From Pacificibacter marinus (GTDB taxonomy: Bacteria; Pseudomonadota; Alphaproteobacteria; Rhodobacterales; Rhodobacteraceae): a stretch of 64,000 bases of DNA. This document shows, one piece after another, positions 1 to 9,348 of this stretch. The notes beneath the pieces were generated by a model. It was not told the DNA's origin. It did not search any database and was given only the letters and a program-made list of their open reading frames with translations. The stretch's first letter is position 1. Each line of letters opens with the position of its first letter. The translations under genes were made by a program, and so were the position numbers. Where the stretch lies: positions 62,001-126,000 of the forward strand of contig NZ_JAHKPU010000020.1 of the NCBI RefSeq assembly GCF_018860505.1, read 5' to 3'.

Positions 1-465
1 ACCTTTTTGCTTTCGGCCGCGGCCCTCGCGGGCTGCGGATTTCAACCAGCTTACGGCCCAAATGGCACGGCTTCAAAACTACGCGGTAAGGTTCGGATCG
101 AATCATCCGACTCACGCGAAGGCTTTACTCTGGCCCATGCTCTCGAAGATATCTTCGCCCAAACTGTCGATGAGCAGTATGTTTTGAGCTTCACCATCGA
201 AACAGACGAAGACGGGCTTGGCATCACCACGGATCAAGAAATCACCCGTTACCACGTTACGGGCACCGCCAAATTTTCGTTGATCCGTACCGCGGACGGG
301 CAAACTGTGGCCTCAGGCGAAGCGCGCAATTTTACCGCCTATTCCGCAACGGGATCGACAGTATCCTCTGTCACTGCGACACGCGACGCCTATGACCGAT
401 TGATGTCGATTTTGGCCAACCAAATTTCCGTACAGATCTATGCAAAAATGGCAACATCCGCATGA
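1..465 (+). CDS. lptE: LPS-assembly lipoprotein LptE (5' partial)
   Basis: This is the outer-membrane lipoprotein that plugs the LptD barrel and helps place LPS in the outer leaflet. The reading frame is open to the window edge; the visible start begins inside a signal peptide with a lipobox LAGC followed by GFQPAYG, which is the usual mature N-terminus of alphaproteobacterial LptE. The TTG at base 7 is therefore probably an internal Leu codon and the true start lies upstream of the window. The stop overlaps the holA start (ATGA), the standard lptE-holA order in this group. Function is assigned from the lipobox, size and neighbour rather than catalytic motifs. Confidence 0.85.
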   Translation, partial: TFLLSAAALAGCGFQPAYGPNGTASKLRGKVRIESSDSREGFTLAHALEDIFAQTVDEQYVLSFTIETDEDGLGITTDQEITRYHVTGTAKFSLIRTADGQTVASGEARNFTAYSATGSTVSSVTATRDAYDRLMSILANQISVQIYAKMATSA

Positions 466-1487
466 AACTGTCCCCTCGCGAATCTGTTGGATATTTCGCG
501 AAACCAGACCCTAACAAGGCTGGGGTGTTATTTTTTGGCGCTGACGCCATGCGTATCGCGCTCAAACGCCAAGACCTCATCAATGCATTGATCGGCCCGC
601 AAGGCGAAGAAGAAATGCGCCTGACACGCATGTCAGCGGGCGAGCTGCGCAAGGACAAAGCCATGCTGGCCGATGCGATCAAAGCCCAAGGTTTTTTCCC
701 TGGTCCACGCGTGGCCTTTGTCGAGGATGTCACCGAACAGCTCGCCCCTGTAATCATCGAATCGATGGCCGATTGGCAGCATGGCGATGCGCAGGTGGTG
801 ATCACTGCTGGCAATCTCAAAGCGACGTCCAAACTGCGTAAGTTTTTCGAATCGCACCCCAATGCTTTTGCCGCCGCGATCTATGCCGATCCACCATCCC
901 GCGCCGAGATCGAAGAGACTTTAAAAAAGTCAGGCATCGGTACAATTTCTCCTGATGCGATGACAGATATCGAAGTGCTGTCGCGCAGCTTGGATCCCGG
1001 TGATTTTCGTCAAACCTTGGAAAAGCTTGCGCTGTATAAAATCGGCGATACGACCGCTGTGACCTCTGACGACATCATAAACTGCGCTCCAGCGACATCA
1101 GAGGCCGACGTTGATGATGTGCTTAATATCGTCGCCGAAGGGCGCACAGTTGAACTGGGCCCAATCATGCGCAAGATCGAAGGCCAAGGCATTGATCCCG
1201 TCGCCATCTCGATTTTCGCCATGCGCCATTTTCGCGCATTGCACGCGGCGGCCTCTGATCCGGGTGGCGCGTCAGCAGGTATCGCACGCGCGCGTCCTCC
1301 GATTTTCGGACCGCGTCGCGACAAGATGACCCGTCAGGCGAGCAGTTGGGGTATGTATAAATTGGAAGTGGCCCTTGGGGTACTGACCGATACAGATTTG
1401 ACGCTTAGATCTGCGTCCAAAGCCCCCAATATGGCCGTGATGGAACGCGCGCTTATTCGCCTTGCGATGCTCGCACAACGTCGCTAG
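462..1487 (+). CDS. holA: DNA polymerase III subunit delta
   Basis: HolA is the clamp-loader subunit that opens the beta sliding clamp during replication. The 341-residue length matches the family, and the N-terminal stretch (about residues 20-45) with the pattern VLFFGADAMRIALKR corresponds to the start of the AAA-like domain where HolA carries a degenerate nucleotide-binding fold. The start ATG overlaps the lptE stop by four bases, so the two are translationally coupled. Its last 35 bases overlap the convergent flavoprotein gene on the other strand. No unusual feature in the protein itself. Confidence 0.92.
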   Translation: MKLSPRESVGYFAKPDPNKAGVLFFGADAMRIALKRQDLINALIGPQGEEEMRLTRMSAGELRKDKAMLADAIKAQGFFPGPRVAFVEDVTEQLAPVIIESMADWQHGDAQVVITAGNLKATSKLRKFFESHPNAFAAAIYADPPSRAEIEETLKKSGIGTISPDAMTDIEVLSRSLDPGDFRQTLEKLALYKIGDTTAVTSDDIINCAPATSEADVDDVLNIVAEGRTVELGPIMRKIEGQGIDPVAISIFAMRHFRALHAAASDPGGASAGIARARPPIFGPRRDKMTRQASSWGMYKLEVALGVLTDTDLTLRSASKAPNMAVMERALIRLAMLAQRR

Positions 1488-2652
1488 CAGCCTGCCCTGC
1501 AAGCTTGCCCGTGGCCAAACAGGCCGTTAGCAAATAGCCCCCCGTGGGCGCTTCCCAATCCAGCATTTCCCCGCAAGCAAATACGTTTGGCATATAGGCC
1601 AGTTCAAGTGTTGCACTCAGGCCATCAAACCGCAAACCGCCCGCCGTGGAAATAGCTTCATCCATCGGACGCAACGTTGCGCCTGTGATTTTCAGACCTT
1701 TCAATACTGGTGCAAGATCGCTGGGCAAAGGGCGAGAAAATTCCATTACGAGCGCTATTTTTTCTGGCGTCAGACGCAAAGATTTTCGCAAAAAATTTGC
1801 AACAGTTTCTTTTGCCTTGCGGCGCTTTAGGGTCGATTTCACAATATCCAAAGGCATGTCAGGCAGCAGATCAATATACAATTCATATCCTTCGCGTACA
1901 CCACGAGACACCGAATATACTCCACCGCCTTCTAATCCGCGTTTGGAAATGATGAATTCACCGCGCGACCTATACAGTCCACAGCACAAAGACACGCCTT
2001 TGACCGCGCCACCAAAATGCCGCGTCATATGCGGGCTCCACGACAGAGACAGCGCAGAGTTCGCCGGCTCAAACGGTGCGATCCGCGCAGGAGGCATCGA
2101 CGTGGCCCATGCACCATTCGATCCTAATCTGGCCCAACTTGCCCCCCCCATGGCCAGAACTGTTGCTTTTGCCTGAATACGACGTTCACCGTCAGGTGTT
2201 TCAAAAATAGCGCCCCCCGCATCAAGCCCGACCAGGCGCCACCGGCGACGCAGCGCAACACCGTACCCATCCAGTCGCGCAATCCACGCACGCAACAGCG
2301 GCGACGCTTTCATTGTTTTGGGAAATACTCGTCCCGTTGATCCTGTGAAAACGGGTTGCCCAAGAGAGTCTGTCCATGATGAAACCTCAGTGGGACCAAA
2401 GGCATTTAGCGCCGCTTCCAAAGCAGGTGGACAGGGTGTAAACTGGTTTAGAAAAACACCCATATCTTCGTTTTTCGTCAGGTTTAGACCCGATTTTCCA
2501 GCCATCAAAAACTTGCGCGCAGGCGATGGCATGGCTTCGGCGACAATAACCTGAACGCCAGCACGCCCCAGTTCTTCGGCGGCCATAAGGCCTGCCGGAC
2601 CAGCACCGATAACAAGTGCCTCTACAGCCTCCACGTGCATATCTTGCGTCAT
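1453..2652 (-). CDS. TIGR03862/HI0933-like FAD-dependent oxidoreductase
   Basis: A 399-residue flavoprotein of the HI0933/BaiN class. An N-terminal Rossmann FAD motif VIGAGPAGLMAAEELG lies at about residues 13-28, followed by the class-typical KFLMAGKSGLNLTKNED segment (about 47-63), and the C-terminal FAD-closing part reads FACGEMLDWEAPTGGYLL. Family members are putative NAD(P)/FAD oxidoreductases whose physiological substrate is mostly unknown, so only the class is assigned. The start ATG overlaps the stop of the crotonase-family gene upstream (ATGA), implying co-transcription. Its 3' end overlaps holA in a tail-to-tail arrangement, with no room for a terminator between them. Confidence 0.85.
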   Translation of the reverse strand: MTQDMHVEAVEALVIGAGPAGLMAAEELGRAGVQVIVAEAMPSPARKFLMAGKSGLNLTKNEDMGVFLNQFTPCPPALEAALNAFGPTEVSSWTDSLGQPVFTGSTGRVFPKTMKASPLLRAWIARLDGYGVALRRRWRLVGLDAGGAIFETPDGERRIQAKATVLAMGGASWARLGSNGAWATSMPPARIAPFEPANSALSLSWSPHMTRHFGGAVKGVSLCCGLYRSRGEFIISKRGLEGGGVYSVSRGVREGYELYIDLLPDMPLDIVKSTLKRRKAKETVANFLRKSLRLTPEKIALVMEFSRPLPSDLAPVLKGLKITGATLRPMDEAISTAGGLRFDGLSATLELAYMPNVFACGEMLDWEAPTGGYLLTACLATGKLAGQAASDVVRASQGE

Positions 2653-3263
2653 TGCGAAATCAATTCTTTGATGCCTTGGATATGGGAGGCTTCAGCAGTC
2701 AACGCAGGCTCGCATAAGCGGCGCGCAGTGAGAAGCAACTCATCTGGTGCAACAATACGGTCCACGAGCCCCCAAGCCAGTGCCTCGTCCGCCAGCACTT
2801 TTTCACCCGCCATCAAAATCATTTTGGTGCGTGCGGGGCCGATCAATTGCGACATGCGGATTGGGTCAGCAGGTTGAGGCAGAAAGCCCAGACGCATAAC
2901 GGGGTAGAAAAACTTTGCTGTGGGCACGCTCAAACGCAGATCACAAGCCAACGCCATACCGAAAGCACCACCTGCAAGCGTTCCGTTGAGCGCGCAGATG
3001 GTCAAACAGGGTAATGCGGCAATGGCAGAGGACAGCCGGTCCCAATCTTGTGACACGGCCAAGCCTTTGGGGGCCTCATCCAGATCGGCGCCTGCACTAA
3101 AGACAGAGCCCATTCCCGTGAACACCACAGCTTTGGCGGTGTCGCGCAGATCAATCACGATCGTGATAAGGGCTTTCAACATATCTGCAGTTAGAGCATT
3201 GGCTTTTTCAGGCCGATTTAAGGTCACGATCCAAAAGTCGTCCTCGTGGGTCACATCAATCAT
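2649..3263 (-). CDS. enoyl-CoA hydratase/isomerase (crotonase) family protein, short
   Basis: The protein has the crotonase fold signature: an N-terminal VTLNRPEKANALT strand, the oxyanion-hole region FSAGADL (about residue 57), and the second oxyanion segment LAGGAFGMALACDLR. It is only 204 residues, about 50 shorter than typical hydratases, so the C-terminal trimerisation helices are mostly missing. The two glutamates used by hydratases appear replaced: the GGxCE position reads GGAFG, and the usual PE before xxLG reads PV. It is thus unlikely to be a standard enoyl-CoA hydratase; isomerase, lyase or non-catalytic roles are possible. It is first in a two-gene operon with the downstream flavoprotein. 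Confidence 0.75.
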   Translation of the reverse strand: MIDVTHEDDFWIVTLNRPEKANALTADMLKALITIVIDLRDTAKAVVFTGMGSVFSAGADLDEAPKGLAVSQDWDRLSSAIAALPCLTICALNGTLAGGAFGMALACDLRLSVPTAKFFYPVMRLGFLPQPADPIRMSQLIGPARTKMILMAGEKVLADEALAWGLVDRIVAPDELLLTARRLCEPALTAEASHIQGIKELISQ

Positions 3264-3441
3264 TTTGTCAGTCCAATGCCTTTGCGCAAAGTATAAAGGG
3301 TCGCCATTATTTTGCGGATAAATCGATCATTTGAGCCCTTTGCTGTTTTCCCGACTCTAATGCGCATTTGGTGCGGCATCCAGCCTTGACCATCCCTTCG
3401 ATTGCATGAAAGTCTGGCGCAAATTTTTGATTGGATGAGTT

Positions 3442-4956
3442 ATGAAATTCCTTACATCGTTTCTGGTCGCCACAACGGCCCTTTTTCCTGCAACAGCCGC
3501 TTTCGCTGACGTCACACCTCAAGAGGTTTGGGCGCAAGGTCTATTGACCGCCAAAATCTCTGGCCAGACATGGACGGCTGCTGAGCTGGAAGAGACTGGC
3601 GACACGTTGATCGCGCATGACGTGACAATCACGATGCCTGGATTTTCGGACATTATGACGATGAACGGCACCATCCCTCAAATCGTCATGACGCAATTGA
3701 GCGATGGCAAAGTCGAGATAACAGTCCCCGGTGTTGTGACTTACAATGTTTCCGTTGAAGGACGTCTTGATTTTGGGATGGACCCAATGTCCATCACCAG
3801 CACAATGGCCATCGACAATACAATTATCGCATCAGGCTCCGCAGACGATTTGAGCTTTGATATTTTGCCCGGATCCATCACCTATGCGACCCAAAAGCAG
3901 GTTGAAGACGGGATTGCCATTGTACCGGAACAACTTGTTACATTGCTTGGTGTAAAAGGCGTTGCAACCCAAAAGACCTCTGGTGACGATGTGTCATCAA
4001 CATGGGATATGCAAGCCGATGCGGTCAGCATGGTGTCTGATGGAACAACACCAGACATGACACTGAACACGAGCTACAAAATCGCACCTTTCAATCTGAG
4101 TGCTGATTTCACCACCAGCGCCACCCCACCAGATGCGCCCCTTGGGTTCCTCGAAATGTTGAATGGTACTGGCACCTATACAATGGGAAATACCACGTTT
4201 GAGGTAACGACAGGCAGTGCTGAACAGATGATGCATATCGTCGGTGAAACTGAGGCTTCGACGCTTGGCGTGACCATTACAGAGGGCGCGTTGACCTATG
4301 CTGGCACATCAGCGAATACTGAAGTTGTTCTGGACGGCTCTGCTATTCCTTTCCCGCAAGTTGATTTTGGCCTTGAGAGCACAGAGTTCAAATTGACCAT
4401 GCCGTTTCTAGCCAGCCATAATGAAAAACCTTTTGGCCTGAAGCTCGCGCTTGATAACCTACGCCTGCCCGAGATCGCTTGGATGATCCTCGACCCCAGC
4501 GCGCAGATGGCGCATGACCCTGCCACGCTGAAGCTTGATGTCAGTGGCGATATGATGCTGAACGTGAATCTGCTTAACCCGACAGACATCATGACTAACA
4601 GCGAGGACGGATTGCCGCTGTTTCCTACAAATCTGATGCTCAACGAGCTATTTTTGTCCATCGCGGGCGCCACACTGACCGGCACAGGCGATGCGCTATT
4701 TGTCGACCAAGGTGATTTTGAAGGTGCAGATTTACCCTTTAAAACGGCGCAAGCAACGCTTGCCTTGACTGGTGGCATCGCTTTGATCGACACATTGGCA
4801 CAAACTGGGCTTGTTCCGCCACAAATGAGTACCACTGCCAAAGTGATGTTAAGCATGTTCGCACGCCCCGCAGAGGGCGAGGATTCTTTCGTCTCTGATA
4901 TCGTACTGGACGAGACTGGCAATCTGACCATCAACGGGCAACCCTTGCCATTTTAA
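3442..4956 (+). CDS. DUF2125 domain-containing secreted protein
   Basis: A 504-residue protein with a clear Sec signal peptide (about residues 1-22, ending TAAFA before DVTPQE). The rest is a long beta-rich, low-Cys, acidic sequence rich in Thr, Met and Asp without catalytic motifs. Length and general character match DUF2125 proteins that are common in Rhodobacteraceae; their function is not established. The protein is probably periplasmic or associated with the envelope. The start is preceded by a 178-base region with no other gene, and pmbA follows 57 bases downstream on the same strand, so co-transcription is possible but not shown. Confidence 0.72.
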   Translation: MKFLTSFLVATTALFPATAAFADVTPQEVWAQGLLTAKISGQTWTAAELEETGDTLIAHDVTITMPGFSDIMTMNGTIPQIVMTQLSDGKVEITVPGVVTYNVSVEGRLDFGMDPMSITSTMAIDNTIIASGSADDLSFDILPGSITYATQKQVEDGIAIVPEQLVTLLGVKGVATQKTSGDDVSSTWDMQADAVSMVSDGTTPDMTLNTSYKIAPFNLSADFTTSATPPDAPLGFLEMLNGTGTYTMGNTTFEVTTGSAEQMMHIVGETEASTLGVTITEGALTYAGTSANTEVVLDGSAIPFPQVDFGLESTEFKLTMPFLASHNEKPFGLKLALDNLRLPEIAWMILDPSAQMAHDPATLKLDVSGDMMLNVNLLNPTDIMTNSEDGLPLFPTNLMLNELFLSIAGATLTGTGDALFVDQGDFEGADLPFKTAQATLALTGGIALIDTLAQTGLVPPQMSTTAKVMLSMFARPAEGEDSFVSDIVLDETGNLTINGQPLPF

Positions 4957-5013
4957 GGCCCTTTCGGATAGCGCGCATCTCGCGCCATCCACAAAAGTTT
5001 ACCCGAGGACGCC

Positions 5014-6360
5014 ATGCATAAAGACCTATCACAGTTGACCGCAGCCCTGTTGAAAGCCGCGAAAGCCAATGGCGCCGATGCCGCCGATGCCATCGCCGTC
5101 ACAGGCACATCCGTGTCGATAGACGTGCGCGGTGGCACGCTGGAACATGCCGAGCGTTCTGAGGGCGTGGATATCGGGTTGCGCGTGTTGATCGGGCAAA
5201 AGCAAGCCTGTGTGTCGGCCTCTGATATGCGTGATGAGACCATCCAAACCATCGCAGAGCGCGCTGTCGCTATGGCGAAACTGTCACCCGATGATCCCTA
5301 TATTGGCCTCGCGGATGCAAGTCAGTTGGCCAATAATCGCGATTGTAGCGCGTTGGAAATGTTTGATCCAACGGATGAACCACCAGCGGCCGAATTGGAA
5401 GACGACGCACGTCGCACCGAAGCCATGGCTTTAGGCTGTGATGGTATTTCGCAGGTGCAATCGGCGTCAGCGGCATATGGGCGTCGACAAATCCACATTG
5501 CCATGAGCAACGGATTTGCAGGTGGGTATGAGCGTTCAGATCGCGCGCTCAGCTGTGTCGCGATTGCCGGCTCTGGCTCTGATATGGAGCGCGATTACTT
5601 TGGCGACAGTCGCATTTTTCAAGCGGATTTGATGAGCGCAGAAGAGATCGGGTTGCGCGCTGCACAAAACACACTGGCCCGCGTTGGCGCACGCAAGCCC
5701 AAAACCGGATCTTTCCCGGTGCTCTTTGATGAACGTGTATCATCCACCTTGCTTGGTCATCTTTTGGCGGCGGTCAACGGAGGGGCCATTGCGCGTGGGT
5801 CTAGCTGGCTGCGTGATGGATTGGGCAAACAGGTTTTGCCAAAAAATTTGAACGTCACTGAACTACCACATCGCAAACGCACCTCTGGATCGCGCCTGTT
5901 TGACGCTGAGGGCCTGCCAACAGCCGAGCGTGCCATCGTTGAAAACGGCGTCTTGATGGGCTGGACCATGGATTTGGCCACTGCGCGTCAGCTGGGCCTG
6001 ACAAGCACCTCAAACGCCTCGCGTGGGGTCAGTTCTCCGCCCTCGCCATCGCCGACAAATGTGTCTCTAACCCAAGGCGATCAGTCGCGTGACGCATTGG
6101 TCAAAGACATGGGCACAGGGCTTTTGGTCACCTCAATGATTGGCTCTTCGATCAATCCGACGACTGGTGATTATTCACGTGGTGCATCGGGGTTTTGGAT
6201 CGAAAACGGCGAGATCGCCTACCCCGTCAACGAATGCACCATCGCGGGCAATCTGCGCGATATGTTGAAAAGCATCATTCCAGCAAACGACGCGCGTGCA
6301 CATCTCAGCCGCGTTGTCCCATCCTTGTTGGTAGAGGGTATGACCATTGCAGGCGCATGA
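5014..6360 (+). CDS. pmbA: TldE/PmbA family metalloprotease-complex subunit
   Basis: A 448-residue TldD/PmbA-family protein. In characterised systems PmbA (TldE) forms a heterodimer with the zinc protease TldD, which degrades unfolded peptides and matures some ribosomal peptides. Supporting features are the overall length, the N-terminal VDVRGGTLEHAERSEGVDIGLRVL-type segment (start about residue 30), the C-terminal TGDYSRGASGFWIENGEIAYPV block near residue 395, and the absence of the TldD HExxxH zinc motif. An ATG with a GAGGA-type ribosome site directly precedes it. No tldD is present in this window. The 3' end overlaps cysQ by 14 bases. Confidence 0.9.
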   Translation: MHKDLSQLTAALLKAAKANGADAADAIAVTGTSVSIDVRGGTLEHAERSEGVDIGLRVLIGQKQACVSASDMRDETIQTIAERAVAMAKLSPDDPYIGLADASQLANNRDCSALEMFDPTDEPPAAELEDDARRTEAMALGCDGISQVQSASAAYGRRQIHIAMSNGFAGGYERSDRALSCVAIAGSGSDMERDYFGDSRIFQADLMSAEEIGLRAAQNTLARVGARKPKTGSFPVLFDERVSSTLLGHLLAAVNGGAIARGSSWLRDGLGKQVLPKNLNVTELPHRKRTSGSRLFDAEGLPTAERAIVENGVLMGWTMDLATARQLGLTSTSNASRGVSSPPSPSPTNVSLTQGDQSRDALVKDMGTGLLVTSMIGSSINPTTGDYSRGASGFWIENGEIAYPVNECTIAGNLRDMLKSIIPANDARAHLSRVVPSLLVEGMTIAGA

Positions 6361-7132
6361 TGATCTTGCCCTTTTGATCAAGGCAGCCAAGGCCGCAGGC
6401 GATATCGCACGCCCGTTTTGGCGCAAGCACCCAAAGACATGGGACAAAGATGACGGCGCCGGCCCTGTGACCGAAGCGGATTTGGCGGTTGATCGCATGC
6501 TGCATACCATGCTGTTAGGCGCGCGGCCTGATTATGGCTGGCTGTCTGAAGAAACCCACGACACAGACGCTAGACTGTCAAAAGATCGCGTGTTCATTGT
6601 CGATCCGATTGATGGCACCCGCAGCTTTATCGAAGGCGATCACAATTGGGCGCACTCCTTGGCAGTGGTTGAACAGGGCCAAGTGAGTGCGGCGGTGGTC
6701 TATTTGCCGATGCGCAAACGTCTGTATGCAGCACAAAAGGGCCAAGGGGCAACTTTGAACGGAATGCCCTTGGAAGTCAGCCAGCACCAAGACCTCACGA
6801 ACACGCGTTTGTTGACAACAGGTCGCAATCTTTTGCCTGAGTATTGGCTTGATGGGTGTCCGAACTTTGCCCGCAAATTTCGCTCATCGTTGGCCTACCG
6901 CGTGTCGCTTGTTGGCGAAGGTCGTTATGACGCGATGCTGGCCTTGCGGAGCACTTGGGAATGGGATGTCGCGGCAGGCACACTGATCGCGACTGAGGCT
7001 GGCGCGAAGGTGACCGACCGTCATGGCAAAGCGCCGGAATTCAACAATCCGACGCCTGCCTTTGACGGGTTTATTGCAGCCAACCCGATTTTAGCTGACC
7101 GCATTTTGGAACGACTTGCGCCCGCAGCCTAG
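6347..7132 (+). CDS. cysQ: 3'(2'),5'-bisphosphate nucleotidase CysQ / inositol monophosphatase family
   Basis: A 261-residue Mg-dependent phosphatase of the inositol monophosphatase superfamily, most like CysQ, which removes the 3' phosphate from PAP formed in sulfate assimilation. Key motifs are VTEADLAVDRML (about 45-56), the metal-binding DPIDGTRSF (about 88-96) and WEWDVAAG (about 204-211). The start is a TTG inside the end of pmbA, giving a 14-base overlap; the nearby ATGs at 6357 and 6360 are in another frame. The inositol-phosphatase alternative cannot be excluded by sequence alone. It is convergent with the glycosyltransferase gene downstream, with 13 bases between stops. Confidence 0.82.
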   Translation: MQAHDDLALLIKAAKAAGDIARPFWRKHPKTWDKDDGAGPVTEADLAVDRMLHTMLLGARPDYGWLSEETHDTDARLSKDRVFIVDPIDGTRSFIEGDHNWAHSLAVVEQGQVSAAVVYLPMRKRLYAAQKGQGATLNGMPLEVSQHQDLTNTRLLTTGRNLLPEYWLDGCPNFARKFRSSLAYRVSLVGEGRYDAMLALRSTWEWDVAAGTLIATEAGAKVTDRHGKAPEFNNPTPAFDGFIAANPILADRILERLAPAA

Positions 7133-7145
7133 ACCTTATGAAGCC

Positions 7146-8378
7146 CTAAGCCTTTTCGGGTCCGTATTCTTTCATATCTTGTGCAACGGCGTCCAACATC
7201 GACGTGGTGATATCGGGGTCGGCGGCATGGACGCGCGACCAGTTGGGAATGAACGGCGTTTCCATCGGATTGTCCAAAAACACCTGACCTGCGTGCATGA
7301 TGTTCGAGGCAAACAGCTCGACCGTTTTTTCCTCGACATGGCGATCGACATGCAATCCGTTCATTTGCGCGTCGTTAAAATAGGTCTCGATCAAATCAAG
7401 AGCATCGCGGAAATACGTGGCTTTGATGGAACGGAAAATTTCTTCGGAAAACACCGTGCCGTCTGCCGCCAACTTGCGATACAGCGCTTTGCAAATATCG
7501 ACAGACATCCGCGACAATCCCTGAGAGGCGTCTTCTTCGGATAGCACTTGGTGCTTGTGATCATAACGGTCTGAAATCTCAACCTGACAGACAGAGCGTG
7601 GTGACAGGTTGCGCCAAGCCTCTGACAATAGGCCAATTTCCAAACCCCAATCCGAAGGAATACGCATATCGGGCAAAATAGATGTGCGCATCGCGAACTC
7701 ACCTGCCAACGGGTAACGGAAGTCAGAAATGAAGTCCAAATATTCACGTGGCCCCAAGACTTTCGCCATGGCGCTCAAGATCGGCGTGACCAAAAGGCGC
7801 GACACCCGCCCGTTCAATTTGCCATCTGCCACACGCGGGTAAAAGCCTTTCGACATCTGATAGGGGAACCGAGGATTGGTCACAGGGTACACCAAGCGTG
7901 CTAACATATCGGCACTATAGGTCAACACATCACAATCATGCACAGCCACCACGGCGCTGTCGGCTTGAGCAATCGTGTACCCCATACAAAACCAAACATT
8001 GCGCCCTTTTCCGGGTTCGCTTGGTGACAGTTTGAGGTTTTGAAGCTTTTCATCAACCGCACTCAAACGCGGCCCATCGTTCCACAATACAACATGGTCT
8101 GCTTTGAGCTTGGAAAAGAATTTCAGCGCATAACGGTATTGTTCCTCATTGGCGCGATCCAGACCAATGACAATCCGGTGGATAAAGTTGACCTTGTTCA
8201 ACTCATCAATGATATCAGGCAGCGCTTCGCCCTCAAGCTCGGAAAACAGCGACGGCAGAATCAAAGTGATTTTGCGCGAGGCGGCAAAGGCTTCAAGCTC
8301 GCTGACCAATGCCTCGGGTTGATGAACGCGAAGATTGTGCAGCGTGGCGACATGCCCACCTTGGTGAAAATCTGCCAT
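7146..8378 (-). CDS. GT81-like glucosyl-3-phosphoglycerate synthase (GpgS-type glycosyltransferase)
   Basis: A 410-residue GT-A glycosyltransferase. Around residues 145-152 it has VAVHDCDVLTY, a DxD metal/nucleotide-sugar motif, and farther on the arrangement LNGRVSRLLVTPIL ... YPLAGEFAMR ... WGLEIGLLSEAW, which I recognise from glucosyl-3-phosphoglycerate synthases (family GT81, e.g. mycobacterial GpgS). Such enzymes transfer glucose from NDP-glucose to 3-phosphoglycerate. The next gene upstream, three bases away on the same strand, is a HAD phosphatase of the matching phosphoglycerate type, which supports a two-step route to glucosylglycerate or a mannosyl analogue. Sugar identity is inferred, not shown. 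Many genomes label this gene only as a glycosyltransferase. Confidence 0.72.
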   Translation of the reverse strand: MADFHQGGHVATLHNLRVHQPEALVSELEAFAASRKITLILPSLFSELEGEALPDIIDELNKVNFIHRIVIGLDRANEEQYRYALKFFSKLKADHVVLWNDGPRLSAVDEKLQNLKLSPSEPGKGRNVWFCMGYTIAQADSAVVAVHDCDVLTYSADMLARLVYPVTNPRFPYQMSKGFYPRVADGKLNGRVSRLLVTPILSAMAKVLGPREYLDFISDFRYPLAGEFAMRTSILPDMRIPSDWGLEIGLLSEAWRNLSPRSVCQVEISDRYDHKHQVLSEEDASQGLSRMSVDICKALYRKLAADGTVFSEEIFRSIKATYFRDALDLIETYFNDAQMNGLHVDRHVEEKTVELFASNIMHAGQVFLDNPMETPFIPNWSRVHAADPDITTSMLDAVAQDMKEYGPEKA

Positions 8379-8381
8379 ACT

Positions 8382-9182
8382 CTATTCCTCTTCTAGATAT
8401 AACTGTTTGAGGCGCGCTTGCACCTCAATGTTCCAACCCTTGGGGCCAGACTGTTTTGTTCTGACAATCGAAGCCTCGATGCTATCACTCTTCCGAGGTA
8501 TACCTGCACCATGTGTGTTTTTGATGATAACACCAAAGTCCGCTTCTACGATCATTTCGACATCATTGGGCGCATCGCCCAATGCCATTGACTTGGGCCT
8601 AGGGTCGAAATCGTCCAAAATTTTCGACATCCAATCGGCTTTTGTCGCGCCAAACGATAGAGTCAAATAGCGACCACCTTGGCGCGCAGAGATGCCTTTT
8701 TCAGCCAATTTAGCCTCGAAGTCTTGCAATTCTTCTTGCGTACCAGACCAAAGGCCCGGTTCTGAAAACTGGCGTTGTCGCGCACTTTTAGCCTGCTCTA
8801 AGGGCAATCCTGTTTTCTCGGCGCATTCCGCATCACTCCAATCTGAAAAGCCTTCATACTGAGCGCGCAATGCGGGTGGCAAGTCAGACAAAGCCGCTAG
8901 AATCTGGGCGTGTTGTTGCCCGTTCTGCTCTGGTTTTTCGTATGCAGGCAGCAGTCCTGCGCCGTTTTCCACGATAGCAGGACAGTGTTCAAACCCCAAC
9001 TCTTTGCGCAGAACAACAAGCTCATAAGCCGTTTTAGAGCTGGCCAAAACAAGCGGCACACCAAGTGCTTTCATCATTTCAAGCGCGGGTATAGCCGGAG
9101 ACCAACTGTAACTATCGTGATCAAGCAAGGTGCCATCAAGATCGGTGAAGACGATCAATTTCGTCTCTGTATTTGGTGTCAT
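8382..9182 (-). CDS. HAD-IIB mannosyl/glucosyl-3-phosphoglycerate phosphatase
   Basis: A 267-residue HAD phosphatase. Motif I is FTDLDGTLLDHDSYSW (nucleophile Asp near residue 13), motif II is LASSKT, and motif IV is GDAPNDVEM; the D-H-D-x-Y-S-W string after motif I is typical of the mannosyl-3-phosphoglycerate phosphatase group. It would dephosphorylate the product of the GT81-like enzyme encoded three bases downstream. A longer frame starts at 9266, but the ATG at 9182 has AGG seven bases upstream and gives a start next to the domain, so it was preferred; 9188 is the alternative. The pair suggests synthesis of a compatible solute in a marine cell. Confidence 0.78.
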   Translation of the reverse strand: MTPNTETKLIVFTDLDGTLLDHDSYSWSPAIPALEMMKALGVPLVLASSKTAYELVVLRKELGFEHCPAIVENGAGLLPAYEKPEQNGQQHAQILAALSDLPPALRAQYEGFSDWSDAECAEKTGLPLEQAKSARQRQFSEPGLWSGTQEELQDFEAKLAEKGISARQGGRYLTLSFGATKADWMSKILDDFDPRPKSMALGDAPNDVEMIVEADFGVIIKNTHGAGIPRKSDSIEASIVRTKQSGPKGWNIEVQARLKQLYLEEE

Positions 9183-9348
9183 AGACATGCCTAATAATGT
9201 GCCAAACCGCAGACAAAGAACAACAGCTAGCGCCCGTTTTTTTTGCAACAAAACCATATCGCCCAATTTTTAATCATTCACATCGCACATCTTGACCATG
9301 GACGGCATTAGACTAGGGTGCGGCTTAGATCCTCAAACGGAGAGAAAA

